This document shows, piece by piece, positions 1 through 7,230 of a DNA stretch of 32,782 nucleotides. The notes under the pieces were generated by a model. The model saw only the letters and a program-made list of their open reading frames with translations, did no database searches and had not been told where the DNA came from. Source of the stretch: Borrelia turcica IST7 (GTDB lineage Bacteria > Spirochaetota > Spirochaetia > Borreliales > Borreliaceae); NCBI RefSeq assembly GCF_003606285.1, contig NZ_CP028886.1, positions 1-32,782 of the forward strand, given 5' to 3'. The position numbers and the translations under genes are program-made. Every line of letters begins with the position of its first letter. Position 1 is the first letter of the stretch.

Positions 1-120
1 TTATATCTAGTATGTTTATTCTTAATTGTTGTTTATAAAAACCTATATCTTTATTAAGTATTCCTATATCTACTTCCCTACTTACTTATTATTCCTTTTA
101 CTTAACTATTCTATATTTAT
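1..120. repeat. Left terminal inverted repeat / probable telomere end
   Basis: The 9-mer ATGTTTATT lies at 12-20; its reverse complement lies at 32763-32771, which is also 12 bases from the right end. Further in, TTATTAAGTAT at 51-61 matches the right end at 32728-32738, and the CTTATTAT...TTTTACTT block at about 85-103 also has a right-end partner. The order and approximate spacing are kept, so this is an imperfect subtelomeric inverted repeat. Borrelia linear plasmids end in covalently closed hairpins; the last few tip bases could be missing here. Confidence 0.6.
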
Positions 121-218
121 TTAAGAATTTATTTTTTGTCTTAAGAATTATTGTTTTTTTGTTTTATTTAGAACTATTATTAATTAATAACTATTTTAAA
201 TAAAAATTACCACAAATA

Positions 219-248
219 AAAAGTCAAGGCTACTAAACCTTGACTTTT
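219..248 (-). terminator. Hairpin terminator after the left operon
   Basis: An 11-base perfect inverted repeat (AAAAGTCAAGG / CCTTGACTTTT) with an 8-base loop lies 25 bases past the bdr stop. On the minus strand it runs into a T-rich tail, as in a factor-independent terminator. Confidence 0.8.
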
Positions 249-272
249 CTTTTCTATACTAACTAATTCTTA

Positions 273-785
273 TTATCCTTTATAATACAATATTAATTGT
301 TGCAATAAATGATAACAAACCGGTGCCCCTACTGTTGCTATTAAAATAAGCATACGATTGGATTTACTTAGTTCACTCTTCATATTTTTTTCTAAACTAT
401 CTATTTTTACATCAATTGTTTCAAACTTTAAGTCCATTGTTTTTTCTAAACTATTTATTTGATCGTCCATTTTCCCAAATTTTATATCCATATTTTTTTC
501 TAAACTATCTATTTGATCGTCCATTTTTCCAAATTTTATATCCATATTTTTTTCTAAACTATCTATTTTTTGATCCGTTTTTTCAAATTTTTCATTTACA
601 ATTTGAAACTTTAAATCTACTTGTTCTTTAACCGAAATAAGTTGTTGCGATAATACTGCATAATGGTAATTTGTACTTTTAACCAATAAGAATTCAATAG
701 TGGCCTCTTTTATCCCGACCCCCTTTAAGTCTTTTTTTACTTCATCTACTGTTGTTTCTTGTGGTATTGTTAATGTACTATTCAT
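273..785 (-). CDS. bdr: Bdr family repeat membrane protein
   Basis: This is a 170-residue Bdr (Borrelia direct repeat) protein. The N-terminal ~50 residues precede a charged coiled-coil region built of about 18-residue units containing SLEKNMDIKFGKMDDQ-like sequence, two of them nearly identical. The C-terminus is a single hydrophobic segment (about residues 147-168, MLILIATVGAPVCYHLLQQL), typical of the inner-membrane anchor of this family. An AGGGGG ribosome site precedes the ATG. It starts 12 bases after the preceding gene and appears to be the last gene of a four-gene operon. Bdr function is unknown; the repeat number is expected to vary between strains. The family call is firm, the subfamily is not. 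Confidence 0.85.
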   Translation of the reverse strand: MNSTLTIPQETTVDEVKKDLKGVGIKEATIEFLLVKSTNYHYAVLSQQLISVKEQVDLKFQIVNEKFEKTDQKIDSLEKNMDIKFGKMDDQIDSLEKNMDIKFGKMDDQINSLEKTMDLKFETIDVKIDSLEKNMKSELSKSNRMLILIATVGAPVCYHLLQQLILYYKG

Positions 786-797
786 AATATTTGCCCC

Positions 798-2171
798 CTA
801 AACTACTTTATGTATAAACATATTTAAGTTACTAAATGTTTCTAAAAAATCATATTGTTTTTCTAATTCACTTTTTAAGTTTTGGTCTATTTTGTTACCA
901 TTGAAATACTTAATAAATTCTAATATTGACTCTACATTTAATATTAATCTTTTTTGTTTCCTATAAGAAAAACCATAATCAAGTAAAAGTTGTAACATTT
1001 TTCTTATATTATGAATTGATATTTTAGTATTATCATGAATAACATTAATAGATTTAATTGTTTTATTATCTTTTTCCAAATTTTTAGATACAACTTCTAA
1101 AGCATTATATACTTCAACCGGAATAGAATTTAAGTCAATTTTATTTGATTTAAGCTTAATTGTTGGTTTTATATTGTTTTTATTATCAATATATCTACTT
1201 TTATAATTTAATCTATAATACAATAGAAAATCACCTATTGTATTTCTTAACATACAAAATGAAATACTTAAGAATATATCTAGCATTAAAGCTAATAAGA
1301 ATAAACCCCAACAAAATACAATATTATCAATATCATCGCTAGAAACTACTGTTGAAGTACCACTTAAAACATAAAGCCCCCCCAATCTTAAATTTTTCAA
1401 ATTAAAGGAAACTATTTCACTTTTATTCTTTTCTAATTCTTTAAGTTTATTATTCTTTTCAACCTTTAATCTACTATTATCCGCCTCCGCCCGTTCAATT
1501 TCTTTAAGTAAATTAACTTTATTTGTTTTAAATGTATAGTCTAATTTAATATGTTCATCGTTTGCTAACTTAATTCTCTTATTATTTTCATTTATTTTTA
1601 TATCCAATTCTTTTATTGCATTTAGAATATTTGCTTCATGTTTTGCTAAAAATTCTTTTCGACCCCTTACATATTCTTTATGTTTAGCTATTTCATTCTC
1701 AATAAAATTACTAAATCTTGAATAATAAAGTGTTTCATATGTCATAAAGGTACTAAAAAGTTGTGCTACAACACCAATTAATATCAAAATACACGCTAAT
1801 ACTTTTTCTAAATTACCTAAATCTAGTATTCCTTTTTTAACTTCCCTTAATTTAGAATAAAAGAACATGAATACCATAGAAGGTACTATTATCATAACAA
1901 TACTTACTAACAATGAAAAAAGTACAAATTCTTTATTCGAATTGTCTAAATTATTATAAGAATTAAATCCGGAATAAGAACTTATTATATTAAATATAAG
2001 TAATAAAAGAGCAATACTTATAAGTCCTATAAACTTTAAAACATAAACTAATATATCAACCCTATTATTTAGAATAAGTGTTGTGTTGTTATTGTGTTCT
2101 ACAATAACATTTTTTGTACTAGTGTTTTTTACAACACTAGTACTCTTTTTATTGTCTCTACTAATTTTCAT
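798..2171 (-). CDS. Unrecognised four-helix membrane protein with long coiled coil
   Basis: This 457-residue protein is not one I recognise. I chose the ATG at 2171 because AAGGAG precedes it by 7 bases; the frame is open a further 20 codons upstream but without such a site. A polar N-terminus is followed by three hydrophobic segments (about residues 37-65, 82-107 and 122-147), then about 110 residues of charged coiled coil, a fourth hydrophobic segment (near 285-310) and a soluble C-terminal ~130 residues. Part of that tail (around DNTKISIHNIRKMLQLLLDYGF) resembles a winged-helix DNA-binding fold, which is only an inference. Its start overlaps the end of the upstream gene by 11 bases, implying coupled translation, and bdr follows 12 bases downstream. 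Confidence 0.75.
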   Translation of the reverse strand: MKISRDNKKSTSVVKNTSTKNVIVEHNNNTTLILNNRVDILVYVLKFIGLISIALLLLIFNIISSYSGFNSYNNLDNSNKEFVLFSLLVSIVMIIVPSMVFMFFYSKLREVKKGILDLGNLEKVLACILILIGVVAQLFSTFMTYETLYYSRFSNFIENEIAKHKEYVRGRKEFLAKHEANILNAIKELDIKINENNKRIKLANDEHIKLDYTFKTNKVNLLKEIERAEADNSRLKVEKNNKLKELEKNKSEIVSFNLKNLRLGGLYVLSGTSTVVSSDDIDNIVFCWGLFLLALMLDIFLSISFCMLRNTIGDFLLYYRLNYKSRYIDNKNNIKPTIKLKSNKIDLNSIPVEVYNALEVVSKNLEKDNKTIKSINVIHDNTKISIHNIRKMLQLLLDYGFSYRKQKRLILNVESILEFIKYFNGNKIDQNLKSELEKQYDFLETFSNLNMFIHKVV

Positions 2172-2721
2172 ATTGCAACTCCTTACCCTTAATTTCAAAC
2201 AAACACAACCTATTACTATTCTTATTGTCAATGATTGCTACCTTATTTTTCACAACCTTATTCTTAGCAATACTATATCGATAATAATAAGATTTTACAC
2301 TCTTTTTTATATAAGAAAAATCTTTATCAAAAAGACTTAACATATATTCAATATTAGAAATAACTAAATTTTCTTTTTCAATAGAATTTGATAAATTAAA
2401 TTTATCCTTAATTTCATTATAGAAAAGAAAATTTTTATAGTATAAATCTTTACTTTTAGAAAAAAGTAATAAGTATTCAAACAAATAAGATATTGTGTTA
2501 TAACTATTCTTAAATTTTTTACTCTTATTTTTTAAAATAAATTGTTTTTCTACACTACTCAATGAATTAAACCAATTTTCATATATCCTAGTTTTAAATA
2601 TTATTTTATTTCCTAAATATTCATATTTTATTATTTTTGCTAATCTATTTGGGGTCACTAGCTTATAGCTAGTAACCTTTATCTTTATATTTTCAAATAA
2701 ATTCCTTAAAAACTTAAACAT
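2161..2721 (-). CDS. Hypothetical protein, middle gene of the left operon
   Basis: This 186-residue basic protein is very rich in Lys, Asn, Tyr and Phe, with no signal peptide or clear membrane segment. I do not recognise the family. It overlaps its upstream neighbour by 8 bases and its downstream neighbour by 11, so all three are probably translated together, and its product may act with the membrane protein encoded next. The extreme AT bias in its codons matches the other genes of this operon and makes composition-based guesses about function unsafe. Confidence 0.65.
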   Translation of the reverse strand: MFKFLRNLFENIKIKVTSYKLVTPNRLAKIIKYEYLGNKIIFKTRIYENWFNSLSSVEKQFILKNKSKKFKNSYNTISYLFEYLLLFSKSKDLYYKNFLFYNEIKDKFNLSNSIEKENLVISNIEYMLSLFDKDFSYIKKSVKSYYYRYSIAKNKVVKNKVAIIDNKNSNRLCLFEIKGKELQYEN

Positions 2722-3643
2722 ACAAAACCCCTATTTCTTCACGAATTTTTCGTTCTTCTAGTAATTGTTGGTATTCAATCTCCCCCTTATAATACTTTTC
2801 TGCTTCGAGCCAACAGATAAAATTATGTTGTTCTTTTTCTAGTAAAGATTGTTTTTCTTCTATTTCATATTCTTTAAGTTCAAGTTCCCTATACTTTTCC
2901 GTAAGTTCATTTTTTTCTTTTTCAAGTTCCCGATATTTTTCCTTAAGTTCATATTTTTCTTTTTCAAGAATTGCTTTTTTGTCTATAAATTCAATATATT
3001 CTTTTTTACCCAACAACACTTCTAAATTTTCCTGTCTTTTCTTTATCATATTTTCTTTATTTTCAAACTTGATTTTTTCTATTTCAATAGTTCCAAACTC
3101 AAAACACTTACGCGCAAAATAGATAAATAAATCTTGTTCACTAGTATCTTCAATAAATTCTTTTTCAAGTTTAAACTCAATGCAAAACTCAATAATCATT
3201 GAAAAAATAGCTTGAATATTATCAATCTCATTTAACTCACACAAACACCATGATAAGGAACTTATATAAGTAAATACAGGAATATCCCCCCACCTTAATT
3301 CAAGGTCTAAATAATCTTCTAAATTAAGTATTTCTCTATAAAGTTCGCTAACTTTACTTATTTCATATCTTTGGAAAATTTCTTCACTATCTCTAGCTCC
3401 AAATAAAGTACGAAATATAGGGTATAAAATATAGTTTGTGTCTTCACAAAATATATTATGATATTTCAAGTATGTTTCATGGTCTACAATTGACCACCCT
3501 TCTGGGGTATTGACTCTATTTAAGTTTTTTTCTTTTCTACTTTTTGTTATAATGTTGTTATAGATAGATTTTTTTTGGGATTTAATCTTTTTAAGGTTAA
3601 GTCCCTTTAATTTTTTATTTTTAATAAGTAATTTTTTATTCAT
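2714..3643 (-). CDS. Hypothetical coiled-coil protein, first gene of the left operon
   Basis: This 309-residue protein has a strong GGAGG ribosome site before its ATG. The first ~45 residues are strongly basic (Lys/Arg/Asn-rich) and suggest nucleic-acid or membrane-surface contact. A globular, Trp-containing middle (about 46-200) follows, then a coiled coil (about 205-275) with three near-copies of an EKEK-E-L-EKYRELE unit. I do not recognise the family and it does not look like PF32, PF49 or PF50 plasmid partition proteins. A good promoter lies about 55 bases upstream. It heads a coupled operon that ends in bdr. Confidence 0.7.
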   Translation of the reverse strand: MNKKLLIKNKKLKGLNLKKIKSQKKSIYNNIITKSRKEKNLNRVNTPEGWSIVDHETYLKYHNIFCEDTNYILYPIFRTLFGARDSEEIFQRYEISKVSELYREILNLEDYLDLELRWGDIPVFTYISSLSWCLCELNEIDNIQAIFSMIIEFCIEFKLEKEFIEDTSEQDLFIYFARKCFEFGTIEIEKIKFENKENMIKKRQENLEVLLGKKEYIEFIDKKAILEKEKYELKEKYRELEKEKNELTEKYRELELKEYEIEEKQSLLEKEQHNFICWLEAEKYYKGEIEYQQLLEERKIREEIGVLYV

Positions 3644-3695
3644 TTTCTTTACCTCCTACTAGTCTTTTTCTAAACTAGTTTTTTATCTTAACTTA

Positions 3696-3724
3696 AGTGT
3701 ATTATCTTTTACTTTAAATGTCAA
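3696..3724 (-). promoter_or_regulatory. Sigma-70-type promoter of the left operon
   Basis: On the minus strand a perfect TTGACA (3719-3724) stands 17 bases from TACACT (3696-3701). Between the promoter and the start codon are two ACTAGT palindromes (near 3657-3662 and 3674-3679) 11 bases apart, a possible operator. Confidence 0.6.
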
Positions 3725-3826
3725 CAATTTGTATTTAAAAAAATCTATTTTCTTAATAAAATCTTTAAAATATTTTTATCTTTACTAAAACTTAAAATAT
3801 GGGCTTTATACGGGTTATTTCCTTAT

Positions 3827-3866
3827 AAAAAAACATGAAATATTTTAAAATATTTCATGTTTTTTT
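3827..3866. repeat. 40-base perfect palindrome
   Basis: The 20 bases 3827-3846 are followed directly by their exact reverse complement, 3847-3866, with no spacer. Each arm ends in seven A or T bases, so it could act as a terminator in either direction, for instance for the operon that ends at 4235. Its length and lack of a loop also suit a cruciform or a remnant of a joined replicon end. It lacks an obvious TAGTATA-type resolvase box. Confidence 0.75.
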
Positions 3867-4234
3867 ATGTTTTCTTTAAAATATTTTAGTGTGTCTTTAA
3901 AAGAAATTAAAAGAAATTGAAATTTATTAAAAGAAAATTTGATATCTTAAAATAATTTTGAAATGTTTTAATACAAAATTTAATATATATGAAATATTTC
4001 AAAATAGATTTGAAATAAAATAACATATTTTAATTCATTAAATTCTTAACAAAAATCCTAATATGATATTTCGAAATAAACTTGATACATTTTAAGTTTT
4101 CTTAGTAGTCAATACTACATGATAATTTGACAAAAAAACCAATACTATTTGATTTAAACTTTTTTTATTGCTTTTTTATTTTTATTTTACATGACAGTTT
4201 TACAAAAAGACCAATGCTAATTAATTTTTAAATT
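3867..4234. other. Non-coding AT-rich segment with direct repeats
   Basis: No gene is seen. The left part is made of recurring short words (AAATATTTCAAAAT- and AAAAGAAATT-like). The right part holds a 31-base direct repeat at 4117-4147 and 4189-4219 (ACATGA...ACAAAAA...CCAAT..CTA, about 26 of 31 identical), starting 72 bases apart. Together with the palindrome to its left this is a candidate plasmid control or origin region, by inference only. Confidence 0.45.
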
Positions 4235-4795
4235 CTAAGAAATATTTGCTCTCTCTAGCTTTTGTCTTGCATATTTCTCTCTTCTCTTCCTTCTTAATTC
4301 TTCTTGATTTGCATAGTAATACTTCCTATTACTCTTTATAGAAACTTCTGGTTTAGCTTTTCTATAAAGTCTTTGATATTCTCTTGATTTTTCTGGATTC
4401 TCATGCCTTGCTTCCCTTTTCTTAGCTACTATTTCAATCTTATTATTTACATAATATTGTCGCCTTACTTCCTTGATCCTATCCTGATTCTTTTCAAAAT
4501 ATTCCTTAAGCTTGTCCTTATTCTTTTCCCTATATTCCTTAAGTTTGTCCTTATTCTTTTCCCTATATTCCTTAATCTTGTCCTTATTTTTTTCCCTATA
4601 TAACCTATTCTTTATACGAAGCTTTTCCTTCTTCTCTTCCTCAGTAAGATTAAGTGATGGCCTTCCACCTCTCTTTTTTACTACGCTAGCCTCTTCCTTA
4701 CCTTCCAACTCCATGCACACATCATCAATTCCCCGTTCGTCTTCCTTTTTACTAGAGAAAAATAATTTACTTATTCGCTCAACTAAATTCCCCAT
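4235..4795 (-). CDS. Basic repeat protein with possible AT-hook
   Basis: This is a 186-residue, strongly basic protein. The ATG at 4795 is preferred over one two codons upstream: GAGGAG lies 6 bases before the former but directly abuts the latter. Residues ~41-47 read KRGGRPS, similar to an AT-hook minor-groove binding motif. After it come four tandem 11-residue units of the form YREKNKDKLKE, predicted to form a highly charged helix, and a further basic tail. Similar low-complexity proteins occur in phages and plasmids but I cannot name a family. It is the last gene of the operon headed by replication protein 1 and follows the methylase by 67 bases. DNA binding is an inference. Confidence 0.65.
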   Translation of the reverse strand: MGNLVERISKLFFSSKKEDERGIDDVCMELEGKEEASVVKKRGGRPSLNLTEEEKKEKLRIKNRLYREKNKDKIKEYREKNKDKLKEYREKNKDKLKEYFEKNQDRIKEVRRQYYVNNKIEIVAKKREARHENPEKSREYQRLYRKAKPEVSIKSNRKYYYANQEELRRKRREKYARQKLERANIS

Positions 4796-4862
4796 ACTCA
4801 TCTCCTCATTTACTCTGTATGCCTTATTATAGCCTTTTTAAGCCCTTTTTGCAACACCTGCC

Positions 4863-5612
4863 TCAATATGATGTTGCTAGTATCTCACATTTACTATGCC
4901 CAAATGTCCTATTTATTCCACTTGATTTTCCTATTACATGTATATTAAGACCATGCTTTTCAAATAATTCCATCACCTTTGTGTCATTAAACTCACTTAT
5001 TGCATATTGCCACCTATATTTTTTAACCTCTAAAATAAGTTTCTCTAACTTTTCTATACGCCAGCCCTTATTATCACCCAACCTTCCTTTTGATACGCTA
5101 TACGGGGGATCTAGGTATATAAAACTTTTTTGACTCATTCTCATGTTTAGTGTTATTGTTTCGATAAACTTAAATATATCTTTCCTAAAAAACATACTTT
5201 GACTCAGTTTACTCTGTATTTCTTCCTTATACCTCTCAAGTCTTTCTAAAAAGTTTTTCCTTGCATTTATTTTATTTACTACCATTGTTTTTGTACATGA
5301 TCCAAAGATTGAATATAATGCTCTTATTACCTGATATTCAATCTTTTCTTGATTCTCTTCTACTATTTCGTCATATATTATCGCCTCCTTTACTCTTCTG
5401 TATAACTCTTCTGGATTTTTCCTTAAAAAATAAAATATCTTATATATGAATTTTGAAGCATCATTTATTATGTTATATTTCGCTAGTGGTTTGTTTAAAA
5501 ATATTGCCCCTGTTCCCAAAAACCCTTCTATGTATGTATCATGTTTGGGAAACAGTCTTATTATTTCTTCCCTATATTTATATTTACTTCCTTCTCTGTT
5601 TATTATCTTCAC
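4863..5612 (-). CDS. Dam-type (D12 class) adenine-specific DNA methyltransferase
   Basis: This 249-residue protein should transfer a methyl group from S-adenosylmethionine to N6 of adenine in a short DNA site. Motif I is EGFLGTGAIF (about residues 29-38), which binds the cofactor. The catalytic motif IV is DPPY (168-171), preceded by FIYL. Length and motif order fit the D12/Dam class, many members of which recognise GATC, but the site here is unknown. The start is GTG, with a purine-rich GGGAGAGGA upstream at a long spacing. No partner endonuclease lies beside it, so it looks like an orphan methylase. It sits in the replication-protein operon. Confidence 0.85.
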   Translation of the reverse strand: MKIINREGSKYKYREEIIRLFPKHDTYIEGFLGTGAIFLNKPLAKYNIINDASKFIYKIFYFLRKNPEELYRRVKEAIIYDEIVEENQEKIEYQVIRALYSIFGSCTKTMVVNKINARKNFLERLERYKEEIQSKLSQSMFFRKDIFKFIETITLNMRMSQKSFIYLDPPYSVSKGRLGDNKGWRIEKLEKLILEVKKYRWQYAISEFNDTKVMELFEKHGLNIHVIGKSSGINRTFGHSKCEILATSY

Positions 5613-5674
5613 TTGACTTAAATATCCTCTCCCTTTAATTCCATTTATTAATCTTTATGTTTTAAATAACTCTT

Positions 5675-6106
5675 TTACTCTCCCCGCAACCATGCCATTC
5701 CAAGCTTGCCATACAAAAAGTTATACCATTCAAACCATTCACTATTTAAATCATCTATTGTACTGCAATCTACTTCTGGATATTTCTCCTCCAAATATTC
5801 TCTTAGATCCTCCCCATTCTTATCAATAAGAGCTTGTATTTCAGGAGGAAAAGGCTTACTATACCATTCTTTATACACTGCATAATCACTTCTTCCTGCT
5901 CCATGTTTCTCTTTGTATGCCTCAAATGTATTCTCTTCCTTATCTATATACTCATAAATTTTTATAAGGTCAGCTTTGTATTTGTTTTTTAGCTCTATCT
6001 TGTATTCCTCTGGAAATATGATATTATCCTTCCTAAGCTCCCTTAGTGTTTTTAAGTTATTTTCTAACTCTATACTCTCTTCCTCAGTTAGTCTAACTTC
6101 ACTCAT
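5675..6106 (-). CDS. Small acidic protein, tandem paralogue 4
   Basis: This 143-residue protein is about two-thirds identical to the next gene upstream (6108-6539). Both begin MSEVRLTEE/K, share KHGAGR followed ~8 residues later by a Y..W and S-KP-P pattern, and end in KYPEVDCST..DLNSEWF-WYNFLY-KLGMAWLRGE. I do not recognise the family. It is rich in Glu and Trp/Tyr, with no signal or membrane segment, so it is probably cytoplasmic. Only one base separates it from its paralogue. Two other weaker relatives lie just upstream, so this is a locally amplified family attached to the replication gene. Confidence 0.7.
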   Translation of the reverse strand: MSEVRLTEEESIELENNLKTLRELRKDNIIFPEEYKIELKNKYKADLIKIYEYIDKEENTFEAYKEKHGAGRSDYAVYKEWYSKPFPPEIQALIDKNGEDLREYLEEKYPEVDCSTIDDLNSEWFEWYNFLYGKLGMAWLRGE

Positions 6107-6107
6107 A

Positions 6108-6539
6108 TTATTCTCCCCTTAACCATGCCATTCCAAGCTTTTTATACAAAAAGTTATACCAACAAAACCATTCACTATTTAAATCACCTCTTGTACTGCA
6201 ATCTACTTCTGGATATTTTTCCTCCCAATATTCTCTAATTTCTGAAATATTTTTTTCAATAAGATTATCTATTTTACGTGGATAAGGCTTACTATGCCAT
6301 GCTTCATACAATTCATCTTCATCTCTTCCTGCTCCATGTTTCTCTTTGTATTCTTCAAATTTTCTATCATCTTCTTCCAAATACTCACAAATTTTTATAA
6401 TGTCATCTTTTACTTTATTTTTTAGCTCTATCTTGTATTCCTCTGGTAGTATGATCTTACTCTTCCTAAGCTCCCTTAGTGTTTTTAATGTATCTTCTAA
6501 CTCTATTTTATCTTTCTCAGTTAGTCTAACTTCACTCAT
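6108..6539 (-). CDS. Small acidic protein, tandem paralogue 3
   Basis: The frame is open to 6599, but the ATG at 6539 gives the same MSEVRLTE start as its neighbour and has AAGGAG 7 bases upstream, so I use it (143 residues). The protein is nearly collinear with the downstream paralogue. The KHGAGRDEDELYEAW stretch (about residues 67-81) is the motif shared by all four members of this cluster in some form. Function unknown. Identical length and end (MAWLRGE) suggest a recent duplication followed by divergence in the middle. Confidence 0.7.
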   Translation of the reverse strand: MSEVRLTEKDKIELEDTLKTLRELRKSKIILPEEYKIELKNKVKDDIIKICEYLEEDDRKFEEYKEKHGAGRDEDELYEAWHSKPYPRKIDNLIEKNISEIREYWEEKYPEVDCSTRGDLNSEWFCWYNFLYKKLGMAWLRGE

Positions 6540-6629
6540 ATTATTCTCCTTATTTCTTTTCCAATCCATGTATATTAAGTCTTCATGTACAGAATTCATC
6601 CATTCCGTCCATAGCTTATCAGTAACCGC

Positions 6630-6932
6630 TTATGAATATTTTTCTTCAAAATATTTCTCAATTTTCTCTTTATGTTTACTAAATCTCTCCTTCAAATTAG
6701 GTGGGCAATATCTATTGTTCCATGTTTTAAACACTTTACTTTGGTCTATGCATTCCCCCATGTCCCCTAGGTATATCATAAGATTTCTTATATATTCCTT
6801 TATCTCCTCATGATTTTCTCCAATATCATCTTTAAGCATGTTTTCTATGGCTATTTTATCTTCCTCAGTAAGTCTGATATTACTCTCCCTATATTCTCTT
6901 ACTACTGGCCTTTTATACCTAACTTCACTCAT
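6630..6932 (-). CDS. Small protein, divergent tandem paralogue 2
   Basis: This 100-residue protein begins MSEVR like its two downstream neighbours, then has a 14-residue basic insert before a matching NIRLTEEDKIAIENMLK segment. It keeps the Y/F..W pattern (VFKTWNNRYCPP) and the EKYFEEKYS end that aligns with EEKYPEV of the longer paralogues, so it looks like a version ending about 40 residues early. It starts one base after the upstream gene ends. Function unknown; possibly a shortened but still translated copy. Confidence 0.6.
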   Translation of the reverse strand: MSEVRYKRPVVREYRESNIRLTEEDKIAIENMLKDDIGENHEEIKEYIRNLMIYLGDMGECIDQSKVFKTWNNRYCPPNLKERFSKHKEKIEKYFEEKYS

Positions 6933-6933
6933 A

Positions 6934-7230
6934 CTATTCTCCTTTTTTCATTTTTATTTTGTTTTTAACTTTTGTCTTGCCAATTCTCTTCTCAAACTCA
7001 CTATCAAGTCTTTCTCCCATCCTCTTTGCCCTCTCTAGTCTCTTGCCCAATCTAGCTACTATCGTTGTATTTACCCATTCATCATATACCTCATTAGGAT
7101 CTCTGCCTTCACCATGTACTTCTAAATACTCCTGCCACTCTCGTTTTCTCTCATACATATCAAGCATTTCTTCTACAGAAGTACCTACTTCCATTTCCTT
7201 GACTCTTTTAGCAAAATCAACTCTTTTCAT
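6934..7230 (-). CDS. Small basic/acidic protein coupled to replication protein 1
   Basis: This 98-residue protein starts inside the end of the replication gene (a 4-base ATGA-type overlap at 7227-7230), so translation is almost certainly coupled. The middle reads VHGEGRDPNEVYDEW, the same motif as in the three genes that follow, and the C-terminus is basic (KTKVKNKIKMKKGE). A truncated second copy sits in the same overlapping position after replication protein 2 (10676-10756). This conserved coupling argues for a role in replication or maintenance, but the family is unknown to me. Confidence 0.7.
   Translation of the reverse strand: MKRVDFAKRVKEMEVGTSVEEMLDMYERKREWQEYLEVHGEGRDPNEVYDEWVNTTIVARLGKRLERAKRMGERLDSEFEKRIGKTKVKNKIKMKKGE

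Noticed and set aside
416..631. Plus-strand open frames opposite bdr and other genes (for example 416-631, 4512-4832, 6346-6813, 11198-11650)
   Set aside because: They are antisense shadows of well-supported minus-strand genes, rich in Ser/Phe/Leu as expected from complementing Lys/Glu-rich codons, and lack ribosome sites.
3827..3866. Palindrome as an internal unresolved telomere
   Set aside because: The perfect symmetry fits, but I see no TAGTATA-like box at the expected distance and no similarity to the window's own ends, so it is kept only as a possibility.
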